NCBI GenBank assembly: GCA_015258265.1
Contig: JABZIP010000001.1
Coordinates: forward strand, 124,001-188,000
Direction of reading: 5' to 3'
Length of the DNA: 64,000 nucleotides
Source: Clostridiales bacterium
GTDB taxonomy: Bacteria; Bacillota; Clostridia; Peptostreptococcales; Anaerovoracaceae
Below, piece after piece: positions 25,574-34,980 of this stretch. Numbering within the stretch: the first letter of the stretch is position 1; every line of letters starts with the position of its first letter. The position numbers were made by a program, and so were the translations under genes. The notes beneath the pieces were generated by a model. It saw only the letters and a program-made list of their open reading frames with translations, was not told the DNA's origin and did no database searches.

Positions 25574-26491
25574 TTATTTCCAAAGTTTTTCGGGATAAAA
25601 TCCCGCATCTTTTAGTGCTTGTAACGCTGCAACTACAGCTTCTCTATCTTCTTTGTATGTAACGCCGTGCCATTTGTCTTTTGAATTTAAAACTTTTACG
25701 CTTATTTCATTTTTCTGCAGCAGTTCCTCTATCAACAGAGGTAGAAAATATTCGCCCTTTTGAGGATTTTCCAAAAGCGCCTTGTCCAAAAACTTAGGAA
25801 AACCTTTTTCGATTTCGTCGAGCATCTTTTCGGTAAAACCCCAAAAATTCATAGAAACAGGCGTGCCTACTTCAATTTTTTCCCATGTTTTTTCGTCATT
25901 TTGAGTGTACGCTATATCTCCGCTTTCGAGCCTGCAAATTTGAGTTCTTTCGTCTATCTTCTTCAAATACATATCGCTTGAAACTTCGCATACCCCACGA
26001 GCAACACTGCCATTTTCAGAAAGCGTATTTTCGATATTGTATCCTATCATACAAAATTCATTTTCACTTGGAGCATTTGCCAAAAAGTCGTATGCAAGCG
26101 AAAATGCGGTAGATCCGTAATAATCATCCGCATTTATAACCGCAAAATTGCCGTGTATCAATTCTCGCGCCGCCCTCACAGCATGGCATGTTCCCCACGG
26201 TTTCTCCCTGCCCTCAGGCACTTCGTACCCGTCAGGTAAATCCCCAAGTTTCTGGAAAGCATATGAAATCTTCATATGCTTTCCGACACCGTTTTCAAGT
26301 ATTTTACTTATATCGTCCTTCATAGACTCTTTGATAATGAATATCGCTTCCGTAAAACCCGCCATATACGCATCGTACAGCGAAAAATCCATTATTATCT
26401 CCCCGTTACTTCCAACAGGATCTATCTGCTTCAGCCCACCGTATCTGCTGCCCATTCCGGCAGCCATTATTACCAGTACCGGCTCTTTCAT
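25574..26491 (-). CDS. Sugar nucleotidyltransferase family protein
   Basis: The 305-residue protein has the N-terminal nucleotide-binding loop MAAGMGSRYGGLKQ of NTP-transferases such as UTP-glucose-1-phosphate uridylyltransferase and the metal-binding pair in VINADDYYG. It would make a nucleotide-activated sugar or polyol in the cytoplasm. The exact sugar cannot be told. It lies between a chemoreceptor gene (23 bases upstream) and an acyl-CoA synthetase gene (20 bases downstream) on the same strand, an unusual mixture for which no single pathway is evident. Confidence 0.8.
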   Translation of the reverse strand: MKEPVLVIMAAGMGSRYGGLKQIDPVGSNGEIIMDFSLYDAYMAGFTEAIFIIKESMKDDISKILENGVGKHMKISYAFQKLGDLPDGYEVPEGREKPWGTCHAVRAARELIHGNFAVINADDYYGSTAFSLAYDFLANAPSENEFCMIGYNIENTLSENGSVARGVCEVSSDMYLKKIDERTQICRLESGDIAYTQNDEKTWEKIEVGTPVSMNFWGFTEKMLDEIEKGFPKFLDKALLENPQKGEYFLPLLIEELLQKNEISVKVLNSKDKWHGVTYKEDREAVVAALQALKDAGFYPEKLWK

Positions 26492-26514
26492 ATTTTGTCC
26501 CTCTACTTTTTACT

Positions 26515-28635
26515 TTAACCTCTTGTATTTACGGTATTTATTATGTCGTTCAGCCTTTGAACATTATCGTTAAGTTCGTTTGATACCGATGCGATTTCTT
26601 CACTTACACCGCTATTTGTCTGCGAAATTCCGTAAATTTTTTCGCTTCCGTCCGAGATATTTTGTGATAAATCGTACTGTCTGTCTGCAATAGGCAAAAG
26701 TACATCCGTCTTTTCTACTATCGACTGGACATCGACAAGCACCTTTTGCAAAGATTCGGCAGCTGCATCTGTGAGATCTCCCGCATCTATTATAGCATGG
26801 ATTACACCCTCGATAAGCCTTGTTGTATCGGATACCGCTTCCGCACTCTTTCCTGCCAGATTTCTGACTTCATCCGCTACAACCGCAAATCCCTTACCTG
26901 CAGTTCCCGCTCTCGCAGCTTCAACCGACGCATTTAAAGCAAGTATATTGGTCTGGAATGCGATATCGTCTATTGCCTTGATAACTTTCTTGATATTGCC
27001 CGAAGCATTTCGTACATTGTCCATAGACTCTTTGAGTTTAATCATATCTGCGTTGCTTGCGCTTATCTCAGTTTGAACTCCGTCTATATGTACCTTGGTA
27101 TCCGACAAATTGCCCTTGCTATCCAATATGTCCGTATTTAACTGCTTAATGCTGTCGTCAAGCATCTGTACCGACTCCGACTGAGAAATCGAACTGTTCG
27201 CAACATCGTTTCCTGCTGCCGATACTTGAGCGGAAAGTCCACTGATATCGGAAGATATTACCTTCATGCTGCTAACCAAATCGTTTATATTGAGCGCCGC
27301 CTTTTCTATGGATTCTTTGATATTTACAAAGGTTCCTTTGTATATCCCCTGAAGTTCAATATCCACATTGTTGCTTGCAATTTCATCTAATACTCGCGAC
27401 ATATCTTGAATTACATCGTGAATATAGCTACACATCGCCTCAAACGAAAGTTGCAAATCTCGAATTTCGTTGTCATCTTTAACCAATTCTATATTGCCTT
27501 CGAACTCACCTTGCGCAAATCTTTCGGAAATCGCCTTTAGTTCGCCTAGAGGTGCCAGTTTGCCCCCGATAACATTCTTGATGAACAGGTAGCTCAAAAC
27601 GATAAATATTATAGAAAGGATCAGCTGAATAAACAATGTGCCGAGTAAATCCGAATAATACTTTGACGAAGGTACTATACTAACTATCGTAAGCACATCG
27701 TCGTATGCTTTAACACTGGAAAGCATAGCCTTTGAAGATACTCCATTCAACTTAACGCTAACAATTTTTTCTTCGTTTTTTTCGTCCGGATTTGCAATTT
27801 TATCCAGTATTTTTTGATCTTTAATTAAATCGCTGACAGCTTCCGCCTTAGAATCGAAATTGCATCCTATTATCTCTCCGCCGGTTGCCGCGATTATAAA
27901 TTTTGTATTCTTTGTATCGCCTTTTGATATGTCTATCTTTGAAATCGAGTCGATAGCAACATCGACAAACCCGATTGCTTTAGGAGCTCCGTTTCCCATA
28001 ATCGGACGAGCTATAGTAACCATTTTTACTCCCGTCAGCTTATCTACATATGGAGGGCTGATGTAACCGCTTACTCCTGTCTGCATAGCGCCCTTATAAA
28101 ACGATTTGACACTGTATTCACTGTAAGGAGAACGCTCGCTTACCGTAACCTGTCCGGTACTGTCTTCCACATACAGAGCGTAATCGTCTATTGCTTTTGA
28201 AAAGCCGTACTGCTCAAAATAAGCACCGACTCCCACAACATAGTCGTCCGATGCCACCATGTGCTTTGCCGTACGAATCATCTGAGTTTCCGCAGCAAGC
28301 TCGCTTGCGCTCAAAAGACCGCCTTCTTTGAGGTTACTTGCTACAGCTTCGCCACCTGTTTGCAGCTCTCCTTGCTTGTACATTTCCTCAATCATCGTGT
28401 TATTGGATTCCATAACTGTGTCCGCAGCCGAAAGCAATGCCTCAACCTTGCTTTCCCCAATCATATTTGTCTTAACCATACTGTTATTTATAAGTTCAAG
28501 GTCCGCTTTCGCAACAAAAATCCCGAGCACCACTATAAACCCTAAAAACAAAATTGCCTGTAAGACAATCGTCTTGTTAGAAATCTGTGTTGCCAGCCGA
28601 TTGGTTTGATTGATTAAATTCTTTTTCATAATCAT
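26515..28635 (-). CDS. Methyl-accepting chemotaxis protein with extracytoplasmic sensor
   Basis: The 706-residue receptor has an N-terminal membrane helix (about residues 22-44), a large external Cache-type sensor (about 45-335), a second helix (about 337-360), a HAMP linker, and a methyl-accepting signalling domain. The conserved hairpin tip is visible in GKGFAVVADEVRNLAGKSAE. The ligand is unknown; Cache sensors often bind amino acids or organic acids. I choose the ATG at 28635 since GGAGG lies 8 bases upstream, whereas the ATG at 28650 coincides with that site. It may signal through the CheV gene found further along the strand. Confidence 0.9.
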   Translation of the reverse strand: MIMKKNLINQTNRLATQISNKTIVLQAILFLGFIVVLGIFVAKADLELINNSMVKTNMIGESKVEALLSAADTVMESNNTMIEEMYKQGELQTGGEAVASNLKEGGLLSASELAAETQMIRTAKHMVASDDYVVGVGAYFEQYGFSKAIDDYALYVEDSTGQVTVSERSPYSEYSVKSFYKGAMQTGVSGYISPPYVDKLTGVKMVTIARPIMGNGAPKAIGFVDVAIDSISKIDISKGDTKNTKFIIAATGGEIIGCNFDSKAEAVSDLIKDQKILDKIANPDEKNEEKIVSVKLNGVSSKAMLSSVKAYDDVLTIVSIVPSSKYYSDLLGTLFIQLILSIIFIVLSYLFIKNVIGGKLAPLGELKAISERFAQGEFEGNIELVKDDNEIRDLQLSFEAMCSYIHDVIQDMSRVLDEIASNNVDIELQGIYKGTFVNIKESIEKAALNINDLVSSMKVISSDISGLSAQVSAAGNDVANSSISQSESVQMLDDSIKQLNTDILDSKGNLSDTKVHIDGVQTEISASNADMIKLKESMDNVRNASGNIKKVIKAIDDIAFQTNILALNASVEAARAGTAGKGFAVVADEVRNLAGKSAEAVSDTTRLIEGVIHAIIDAGDLTDAAAESLQKVLVDVQSIVEKTDVLLPIADRQYDLSQNISDGSEKIYGISQTNSGVSEEIASVSNELNDNVQRLNDIINTVNTRG

Positions 28636-28808
28636 GATAAAATCCTCCATATTTGTTCATGATAGCCACAAATTCGAGTTCTATAAAATTTACAATTTCC
28701 TTGACATTTTACCACATCTTGCCCAAAAAATAAATACTTTTACGCTTTTTGTACAAATTTTTTCTATAATTTTTTCAAAATTCAACAAATGTTTATAAGA
28801 AAATACAT

Positions 28809-28838
28809 ATTGCATATAGCCGATATGCAATGTATAAT
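28809..28838 (+). promoter_or_regulatory. Promoter with overlapping palindromic operator of the ArsR-type gene
   Basis: TTGCAT (28810-28815) and TATAAT (28833-28838) are spaced by 17 bases. A perfect inverted repeat, ATTGCATAT and ATATGCAAT (28809-28817 and 28823-28831), fills the region from the -35 to the -10. A repressor bound there would block RNA polymerase, which fits autoregulation by the gene that follows. Confidence 0.75.
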
Positions 28839-28877
28839 ATAATAAAATAATCGATATCGAAAAATCAGGTGGTAAAA

Positions 28878-29216
28878 ATGAGACTTAGAAAAGATTTGAA
28901 TTTATTAGAAAACAAAGATATTGAGCTGGTTGCAAACGTTTCGGATGCACTTGCTCACCCTGTCAGGATAATGCTATACCAACACATTCTGGTATGCAAC
29001 AGCAAACTACAACCTGTATGCAACAAGGACCTCGTGGCGGCATTTCCATATTCGCAAGCTACAATTTCGCAGCATATGAATAAACTCGTAAAATCCGAAC
29101 TTGTAAAAATCCAAAACAAAGAACGCTATTCATACTATTTTGCAAATGTAGGTATGTTTGCGAATTACATAAGATGTGCAGACACTCTAAGCAGACTGCA
29201 AGCACGCGAAAAATAG
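28878..29216 (+). CDS. ArsR-type winged-helix transcriptional regulator
   Basis: The 112-residue protein has the ArsR/SmtB winged-helix layout, with the helix-turn-helix in SQATISQHMNKLVKSELV and a beta wing after it (QNKERYSYYF). The early segment VSDALAHPVRIMLYQHI is typical of the family. Metal-binding CxC motifs of classical ArsR are absent, although several cysteines occur around QPVCNKDL. The ATG at 28878 is preceded by AGGTGG; a GTG three codons earlier overlaps that site. A palindrome over the promoter suggests autorepression, and the hydrolase 30 bases downstream is the likely co-regulated gene. Confidence 0.85.
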   Translation: MRLRKDLNLLENKDIELVANVSDALAHPVRIMLYQHILVCNSKLQPVCNKDLVAAFPYSQATISQHMNKLVKSELVKIQNKERYSYYFANVGMFANYIRCADTLSRLQAREK

Positions 29217-29245
29217 ACGCGCGATAGAATTAAAGGAGGAAAACT

Positions 29246-29785
29246 ATGTCTATATCACTAGATAATGTAATGGCACTTGCCATTGATTTTCAGGAAAAAC
29301 TCGTTCCTGCAATGCACGAAAAAGAAAATTTAATTAAGCGAAGTGAAATCCTTTTAAAAGGACTTAGCGAACTTGATGTAAATATCATAACCTCGCAGCA
29401 ATACACCAAAGGACTTGGTATGACAATTCCGCAGCTTCGAGAAATCCTTGGAAACGAGTATTTTGACAAAAGAGCATTCAGTTGCTACAAGGACGCGGAC
29501 ATCCTTCAGAAAATCAAAGAGCTCGGCAAAAAATACATAATAATTTGCGGCATAGAAGCTCACATCTGCGTGCTACAAACTTGTCTGGATTTAGCGGAAG
29601 CGGGCTTCGTGCCGGTGCTTGTTACCGACTGCACTTCATCCCGCAAGCAATCCGATATGAACAATGCCCTATTGCGAATGGCAAAGACGGACACACTGTT
29701 CACTACATCCGAGTCCATACTTTTCGAGCTTATGGGCAGCGCCTCGCACCCGTCTTTCAGAACAATTTCAAATTTGATTAAATAA
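29246..29785 (+). CDS. Isochorismatase-family cysteine hydrolase
   Basis: The 179-residue protein has the catalytic triad of the isochorismatase/nicotinamidase superfamily: Asp14 in LAIDFQEKL, Lys75 in YFDKRAFSC and Cys108 in CGIEAHICVLQT. It most resembles the YcaC-like branch, whose substrate is uncertain; amide or N-carbamoyl hydrolysis is possible. AAAGGAGG precedes the ATG. It forms a two-gene operon with the ArsR-type regulator and is one of few plus-strand genes left of the origin. Confidence 0.85.
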   Translation: MSISLDNVMALAIDFQEKLVPAMHEKENLIKRSEILLKGLSELDVNIITSQQYTKGLGMTIPQLREILGNEYFDKRAFSCYKDADILQKIKELGKKYIIICGIEAHICVLQTCLDLAEAGFVPVLVTDCTSSRKQSDMNNALLRMAKTDTLFTTSESILFELMGSASHPSFRTISNLIK

Positions 29786-29806
29786 AAGTAAAGGCATCTC
29801 CCAAAA

Positions 29807-29838
29807 GACAAAGCCCTCGTACCTAAATACAAGGGCAT
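29807..29838 (-). terminator. Terminator of the NhaD-type antiporter gene
   Basis: On the minus strand GCCCTTGTA and TACGAGGGC pair (one G-U) and are followed by TTTGTCTTTT. It lies about 120 bases after the antiporter stop and may also act on the convergent hydrolase gene. Confidence 0.6.
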
Positions 29839-29960
29839 ATCTTCCGTTGGGATTTCTTTATAAAGGTGTTAGCCTCGCACCTAATCTTCGATTATATTAT
29901 GGCACATAAATACAATTTTGTTAAAATTATTACTATGGTCCAACAAATATTAACAGCGCT

Positions 29961-31418
29961 TTATTTGTGTAAAAAGAATACTACTGTTATCAAAATGAAT
30001 AGCGGTATCAGTATGCCAAATGACCACGCCATATATCCAAAGAAGCTAGGCATCTTGATTTTGTTTTCTTCTGCTATGGCTTTAACCATAAAGTTCGGTG
30101 CATTTCCTATGTATGTAAGCGCACCCATAAATACGGCACCTGCTGAAATTGCCATCAAATCGAGCGGAGGTACAGTTCCTACCGTAGTATGAACGCCGTC
30201 CGCGAAATGAGCTCCGCCCGCGGTAGTCAAAAATACCAAATATGTAGGCGCATTATCAAGGAATCCCGAAAGCATACCTGTTGCCCAGAAGAACTGGTAA
30301 GGATGCTCAAGTCCAAGCTCGGAACCGTGCGCCTTCAAAAGTGCAAGCGCAGGTATCATAGTGATAAATATTCCGATAAACAGCTGTGCCACTTCCTCAA
30401 TAGGTGCAAATGTAAACGCATTCGCCTCTCTTGTTTCTTTTCTTGTAGTCTTCATAGAAAGTCCCGCTGCAACAAGTATTATCGACATCTGTACAATGCT
30501 GGTAAACGGAAGTACAACCCCGCCTATATTAAGTCCATAAAGTTCACCTGTTTCCAGATTTGCAAATATAGGATTTGATGAAAGCAGACCGTTTAATATT
30601 ACAGAACCCACTACCATTACTATAAATATAAAATTGTGCGCTCCTTCAATTTTAATCGGTTCTCTTTCGACATTTTCCTGTATAGGCGTCCTACCTGCCG
30701 CAAGCTCTTTTTTGTAAAGCATAGTATCAATCACAAAGAAGATTACACCAAGCACCGCAACCGCAAAGCCGAGTACCGGCAAAAGTTTCATCGTCCAGAA
30801 GAACGGAACGCCCCTCAAAAATCCTAAAAATAACGGTGGATCGCCGACAGGAGTCAAGCATCCGCCTATATTCGCAACTAAGAATATGAAAAATATTTTT
30901 ACATGCGCCTTTTTCTCTCTCCATGCATTTGCTCTAATTACAGGACGAATCATAAGCATAGCCGCACCCGTAGTGCCTACCCAGCTCGCAAGCAGCGTTC
31001 CCATCAAAAGCAATATCAAGTTCATCTTCGGTGTACCGGCAATCGTTCCTTTGATTGCTATACCGCCTGCCGCAACAAAAAGACCAAGCAGTAAAACTAT
31101 GAACGGCAGATAGTCAAGCAACACTATTTCCAAAACTTGGAATGTAAGTTCCTTAACACCATAGCCTACGCCGAACGGAACTAAAAATACAGCCGCCCAA
31201 AACAGCGCTACCTTCAGCAGATTGTGCTCCCACCAATGTGGTTTTACAAGCGGTACTATCGCTATGGAAAGCAACATACAAACAAACGGAATCACGCTCC
31301 ATATAGGTAGCGTTTCTCCCAAATTTGTATGATGAGCCTCGTGGCCTTCTGCAAAAACCATAACTGCGCTTAGCAATACCATCATAAGTGAAGCAAGTAA
31401 AACTTTAGTTTTTTTCAT
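29961..31418 (-). CDS. NhaD-type sodium/proton antiporter
   Basis: The 485-residue polytopic protein has about a dozen hydrophobic helices and resembles the NhaD branch of the ion transporter superfamily. An N-terminal hydrophobic leader precedes a histidine-rich stretch (EGHEAHH), then LPIWSVIPFVCMLLSIA. Conserved motifs include GDPPLFLGFL, characteristic of NhaD/ArsB-type permeases, and FLDNAPTYL. It would exchange Na+ for H+ across the membrane. It has a strong promoter of its own. NhaD activity rather than another anion or cation substrate is inferred from overall similarity. Confidence 0.82.
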   Translation of the reverse strand: MKKTKVLLASLMMVLLSAVMVFAEGHEAHHTNLGETLPIWSVIPFVCMLLSIAIVPLVKPHWWEHNLLKVALFWAAVFLVPFGVGYGVKELTFQVLEIVLLDYLPFIVLLLGLFVAAGGIAIKGTIAGTPKMNLILLLMGTLLASWVGTTGAAMLMIRPVIRANAWREKKAHVKIFFIFLVANIGGCLTPVGDPPLFLGFLRGVPFFWTMKLLPVLGFAVAVLGVIFFVIDTMLYKKELAAGRTPIQENVEREPIKIEGAHNFIFIVMVVGSVILNGLLSSNPIFANLETGELYGLNIGGVVLPFTSIVQMSIILVAAGLSMKTTRKETREANAFTFAPIEEVAQLFIGIFITMIPALALLKAHGSELGLEHPYQFFWATGMLSGFLDNAPTYLVFLTTAGGAHFADGVHTTVGTVPPLDLMAISAGAVFMGALTYIGNAPNFMVKAIAEENKIKMPSFFGYMAWSFGILIPLFILITVVFFLHK

Positions 31419-31453
31419 TAAAATTATTCCTCACTTTCTTTATATACCTAGCA

Positions 31454-31481
31454 ATTATATCAAATCACTTTGATTTGTCAA
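31454..31481 (-). promoter_or_regulatory. Strong promoter of the antiporter gene with dyad spacer
   Basis: On the minus strand TTGACA (31481-31476) and TATAAT (31459-31454) match both consensus hexamers with 16 bases between. The spacer carries the dyad AAATCA-AAG-TGATTT, which could be an operator. Confidence 0.85.
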
Positions 31482-31512
31482 CATCGCCCTTAGGTCCAAT
31501 TTAAAAAAATTA

Positions 31513-31992
31513 TCATTTATGATAATTTTCATTTCTAGCTATCTTAAATGCCCTGTAAATCTGTTCCAAAACAAGCACTCGCATCATCTGGTGCGTAAAC
31601 GTCAATTTTGAAAACGATAGTGAAAAGTTTGACCTTTTCGAAACCTCATCGGAAAGCCCGAGAGAACCGCCTATTACGAAAGCAATATCTGCATTTCCCG
31701 AAACGCCCAGATTTGAAATTTTCTCAGCAAGTTCAATCGAACTGAGATGCTTTCCCAAGACCTCAAGCGTTATCACATATTCCTTTTCGAACAACTTGGA
31801 TAATATTGCTTTGCCTTCATCAATCTTGACCTTTTCTTCATCGGCCGGACTTGCATTCTCAGGTAGCTTTGCCTCTTTGAGCTCAATTATATCAAGCCTG
31901 CAATACTTTGTCAATCTTTTAACATACTCATCGCAGGCTTCTTTCAAATATTTTTCTTTTAATTTACCGACGCAAACTATTCTGATGTTCAT
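31513..31992 (-). CDS. rlmH: 23S rRNA (pseudouridine-1915 N3) methyltransferase RlmH
   Basis: RlmH methylates pseudouridine 1915 in helix 69 of 23S rRNA using SAM. The 159-residue length is standard, and the SPOUT-family knot motif FVIGGSLGLSDEV is intact, as is the C-terminal QIYRAFKIARNENYHK. The gene follows walJ by 6 bases, the arrangement seen in many Firmicutes. Confidence 0.96.
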   Translation of the reverse strand: MNIRIVCVGKLKEKYLKEACDEYVKRLTKYCRLDIIELKEAKLPENASPADEEKVKIDEGKAILSKLFEKEYVITLEVLGKHLSSIELAEKISNLGVSGNADIAFVIGGSLGLSDEVSKRSNFSLSFSKLTFTHQMMRVLVLEQIYRAFKIARNENYHK

Positions 31993-31998
31993 AACTTC

Positions 31999-32802
31999 TC
32001 ACCTTATTATATAAACTTCGCTGCGTTCCTCTCTTTTTGCTACTCCCAAATGTATTTTTTGCCCATCGGTGCAAATCTCCGCAAGCCTGCCCTCCAGCGT
32101 TTTGTAAGCAAGCTGTGGATAGTTGGTTTCTTTACTCAAATGTGCAAGCACCAATGTTTTCAGCTTGCAATCCTTTCCTTTGGCAACAATGCCTTCAACT
32201 ATATCCGCCGCCGCGCTATTGGAAAGATGCCCTCTCTCTCCCATAATTCGTTGCTTGAGCTGCCACGGATATCTCGGTGAAACCATCAAAAGCTCCTTTT
32301 CGTAGTTCGCTTCCAGCACCAACATCTCAACATCGTATAGCGCCTTTTTGCATTTCTCCGTAATCTCCCCTGTATCCGTTACAATCGCTATACCGGCGTT
32401 TTTACTTCGGAATTTGTAGCCGACAGGTTCTTTTGCATCGTGCGAAAGTTCAAACGCGCTCACCTTCAAATCGGAAGCCTCGATACTTTGCCCCGCCTTT
32501 ATAATATATCTTCTTTCAGGTGCGAGTTTACTTTCTTCTATGCACTCCCATGTTCCGCAGGTAGCATAAAATTTCGCATTCGGCAATTTTTTTACCATTA
32601 CACCGACGCTCTTAACATGATCTATATGCTCGTGTGTCAAAAATACATATTCAATTTTTTCGAGCGCCACATCAAGCTCTCCGAGAGCATCTTCTATACG
32701 CTTTCCGGCAACCCCAACATCAACCAGAATCGCCGTTTCTTCGCTTTCAATATAGTAGCAATTTCCGGAGCTGCCACTAGCTATTGAACAAAATTTCAGC
32801 AT
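31999..32802 (-). CDS. walJ: WalJ/YycJ metallo-beta-lactamase-fold hydrolase
   Basis: The 267-residue protein has the metal site THEHIDH (His57, His59, Asp61, His62) and later metal-ligand positions of the MBL fold, with the N-terminal SGSSGNCYYIE typical of YycJ. In Bacillus and Streptococcus it is the last gene of the walRKHIJ operon and is thought to act as a nuclease or exonuclease in DNA repair or replication coordination. Here it follows walI by 8 bases and precedes rlmH. Confidence 0.92.
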   Translation of the reverse strand: MLKFCSIASGSSGNCYYIESEETAILVDVGVAGKRIEDALGELDVALEKIEYVFLTHEHIDHVKSVGVMVKKLPNAKFYATCGTWECIEESKLAPERRYIIKAGQSIEASDLKVSAFELSHDAKEPVGYKFRSKNAGIAIVTDTGEITEKCKKALYDVEMLVLEANYEKELLMVSPRYPWQLKQRIMGERGHLSNSAAADIVEGIVAKGKDCKLKTLVLAHLSKETNYPQLAYKTLEGRLAEICTDGQKIHLGVAKREERSEVYIIR

Positions 32803-32810
32803 CTTTTCCC

Positions 32811-33542
32811 CTATTCTCTATTCGCTTCTATGTAACGAACCTTGCTGTCGCCATATATTATGCGCCATGCAGGAAAAGCTGTGTCAAGCACAAGTTCGTC
32901 CTCATCAACATTTTCGTTATTTACCCAAAATACCAGTTCTATACTTTTTATTTCCGTTGTTTGGGAGGTTTTTCCCTCTTCACTCATAAATATAAGCAGT
33001 GCCTTTTCGGGCGATATTACCGAAACCTGTCTTTTGGATGCAGGAAATCCTATTGCCGTTTTCCCCTCAAGTCCGACAATTTTACCGTTTTTAAACACCA
33101 CATAAAGCGGTTCCGCATAAATAGCATATCCTTCATATGTTGACAAATACGCAACTTTTACAACTTTACCGTTTGCCTTTACTTCCCCCGAAAATATATC
33201 CGTCATGGAAAATCCAAGCTCCTCCATAAACTTGTCTGCCGCTCTTTTATAAACTTTCTCGCTCGCCCTAGGCGCAACTTTGAAATCCGATTTTCTTAGA
33301 ATTTCCTTTATCTTAGCTTTACCGGGCTTGGTGTACGATAAAGAAAGAATCGGCAACCTGTCCTTTGTTTCCGGTATGTCGGTTTTGATTTCAATGCCAT
33401 GCTTGGAAAGCGCAGAAATAAAGCTGCTGCTATCCGCAACTGCGGATTTATCGTAATATTTTTGAACGCACGCGTAAATCAGAAATATATTAGTAAGTAG
33501 AAGCGCGACAATCATAACACTCTTTGCTTTTGACCAGTCCAT
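32811..33542 (-). CDS. walI: WalI/YycI-like regulator of the WalK kinase
   Basis: The 243-residue protein has one N-terminal membrane helix in the characteristic start MDWSKAKSVMIVALLLTNI, followed by an external domain of YycI type. In Bacillus WalI and WalH form a membrane complex that restrains the WalK histidine kinase controlling wall metabolism. It follows walH by 3 bases. The walR and walK genes are not in this operon. Confidence 0.88.
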   Translation of the reverse strand: MDWSKAKSVMIVALLLTNIFLIYACVQKYYDKSAVADSSSFISALSKHGIEIKTDIPETKDRLPILSLSYTKPGKAKIKEILRKSDFKVAPRASEKVYKRAADKFMEELGFSMTDIFSGEVKANGKVVKVAYLSTYEGYAIYAEPLYVVFKNGKIVGLEGKTAIGFPASKRQVSVISPEKALLIFMSEEGKTSQTTEIKSIELVFWVNNENVDEDELVLDTAFPAWRIIYGDSKVRYIEANRE

Positions 33543-33545
33543 AAT

Positions 33546-34970
33546 CTACTCCACTTCCTTTCCCGTAAACGGATCAAAATACAATACCACATTTGTGGAT
33601 AATCCTATCTCCCATACAGGCAAAAGAATATTTTCGTGCCTCAAATAACCGTATTGCATCGACTTAATCTCGTGAGTTACATCGTCAAAGCTATTTTTAC
33701 TTTCTTTGCCTTTTTCAGCAAGTGCAACGGCAAGCAATTCGTGATTTTCAACAATTATATCTATTGGCTGAATGGTTTCCTTAAACTTGCTGCTCGACTG
33801 CGTAAATTTAGATGATAGCGTCTTGGAAAAATATGTAACGCCGCCATTTGTAACCTCTATCACTATTTCCGGCTGCTTATACGAAAAAATTTCATGCCCG
33901 TTTGCAAGCATGGTAAACTCAAAGCGATATCCCATTTTTTTGTTTTCAGACGGTGTAGTCTCATTTATCGGCGTGATGCTCTTTAATACAGTTGGAATCC
34001 TTTCGCCGCTAGCCGTTTGAAAGCACTGCTTCTGCCCTGCAAATAAAAGCGCCGTACTAAGTGCCTGAAATTCCGTCTGCGATACTGTTTGGCTGGAATC
34101 GCTCTTGTATTCCAAAATATCGAGCGCCGGATCTATGGTAAGCGTAATTTTACCATATCCGTACATATATACGAGCGTTCCGTCATTTTCCTTTACCTTA
34201 CGCACAAAATCAAAGCTGTTCCCGAAATAACGCTCTGCTATCTTGTCGTGTTCCCGTTCTGTAGTTTCCGAAAGTCCCCTGCTAAGCGAAAGTTCGGGCA
34301 AGGCTTTTGGCGCATCTATCGGCACAAAAACATCATATTTGCTCTCGGTGCCTGTGAGTGTGCTGAGTTTGTAATATGTCGGATATTCTTCCTCATTGGC
34401 TATATTTTTAAGTCTTTGCGGTAAATCCGTCTTAAAGTTCCCTATAAGTCTATAATATTTGTCCTTTAGCGCGTCCGATACAAACAAACTCTCCGGACTG
34501 CTCATAGAAAAGCCGATTTCCGAAAACGGTTCTATCTTATCCACTCCTTGAAACTCTTTGATTTCAAACATTTTGCAAAATCCTTCAAAAGGCATGGTAT
34601 ACGAAAATCTTGCTATTACAGAATTATCTGCCGTAACCTTCTCGTACTGCTCCTTTGTTATCTCCTCCGTAACCATAGAGCCTGCCATACACGCCTTTTT
34701 AATTTCAGTCAAAATATAGTCATTCCAAAGGATGCTGCGATTTTGAGGGCTTTGAACAAAGTCATTTCCTCCCTTTGAAATCAAAACCTCCTGCGGCACT
34801 ATTACAGAGCTTATATCTACCGCTCCAAGCAGTTCTGTCGATTTTGTAAATTCAAATTTACTCGACGGTTTACCATACCACAAAAAATACAATAGTAGTA
34901 TTGTCATCAAAAACAATACTACTAATAGGTAAGTTTTCATTTTTTCAAATTTTACTTTTGTTTTATTCAT
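33546..34970 (-). CDS. walH: WalH/YycH-like regulator of the WalK kinase
   Basis: The 474-residue protein has one N-terminal membrane helix (about residues 11-29), then a large external part, as in YycH. Its length and its place directly before walI support the assignment; sequence resemblance is modest. It would work with WalI in sensing envelope state. It starts 10 bases after the stop of an unrecognised exported protein, which is an unusual first gene for this operon. Confidence 0.8.
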   Translation of the reverse strand: MNKTKVKFEKMKTYLLVVLFLMTILLLYFLWYGKPSSKFEFTKSTELLGAVDISSVIVPQEVLISKGGNDFVQSPQNRSILWNDYILTEIKKACMAGSMVTEEITKEQYEKVTADNSVIARFSYTMPFEGFCKMFEIKEFQGVDKIEPFSEIGFSMSSPESLFVSDALKDKYYRLIGNFKTDLPQRLKNIANEEEYPTYYKLSTLTGTESKYDVFVPIDAPKALPELSLSRGLSETTEREHDKIAERYFGNSFDFVRKVKENDGTLVYMYGYGKITLTIDPALDILEYKSDSSQTVSQTEFQALSTALLFAGQKQCFQTASGERIPTVLKSITPINETTPSENKKMGYRFEFTMLANGHEIFSYKQPEIVIEVTNGGVTYFSKTLSSKFTQSSSKFKETIQPIDIIVENHELLAVALAEKGKESKNSFDDVTHEIKSMQYGYLRHENILLPVWEIGLSTNVVLYFDPFTGKEVE

Positions 34971-34980
34971 ATATTTTCAA

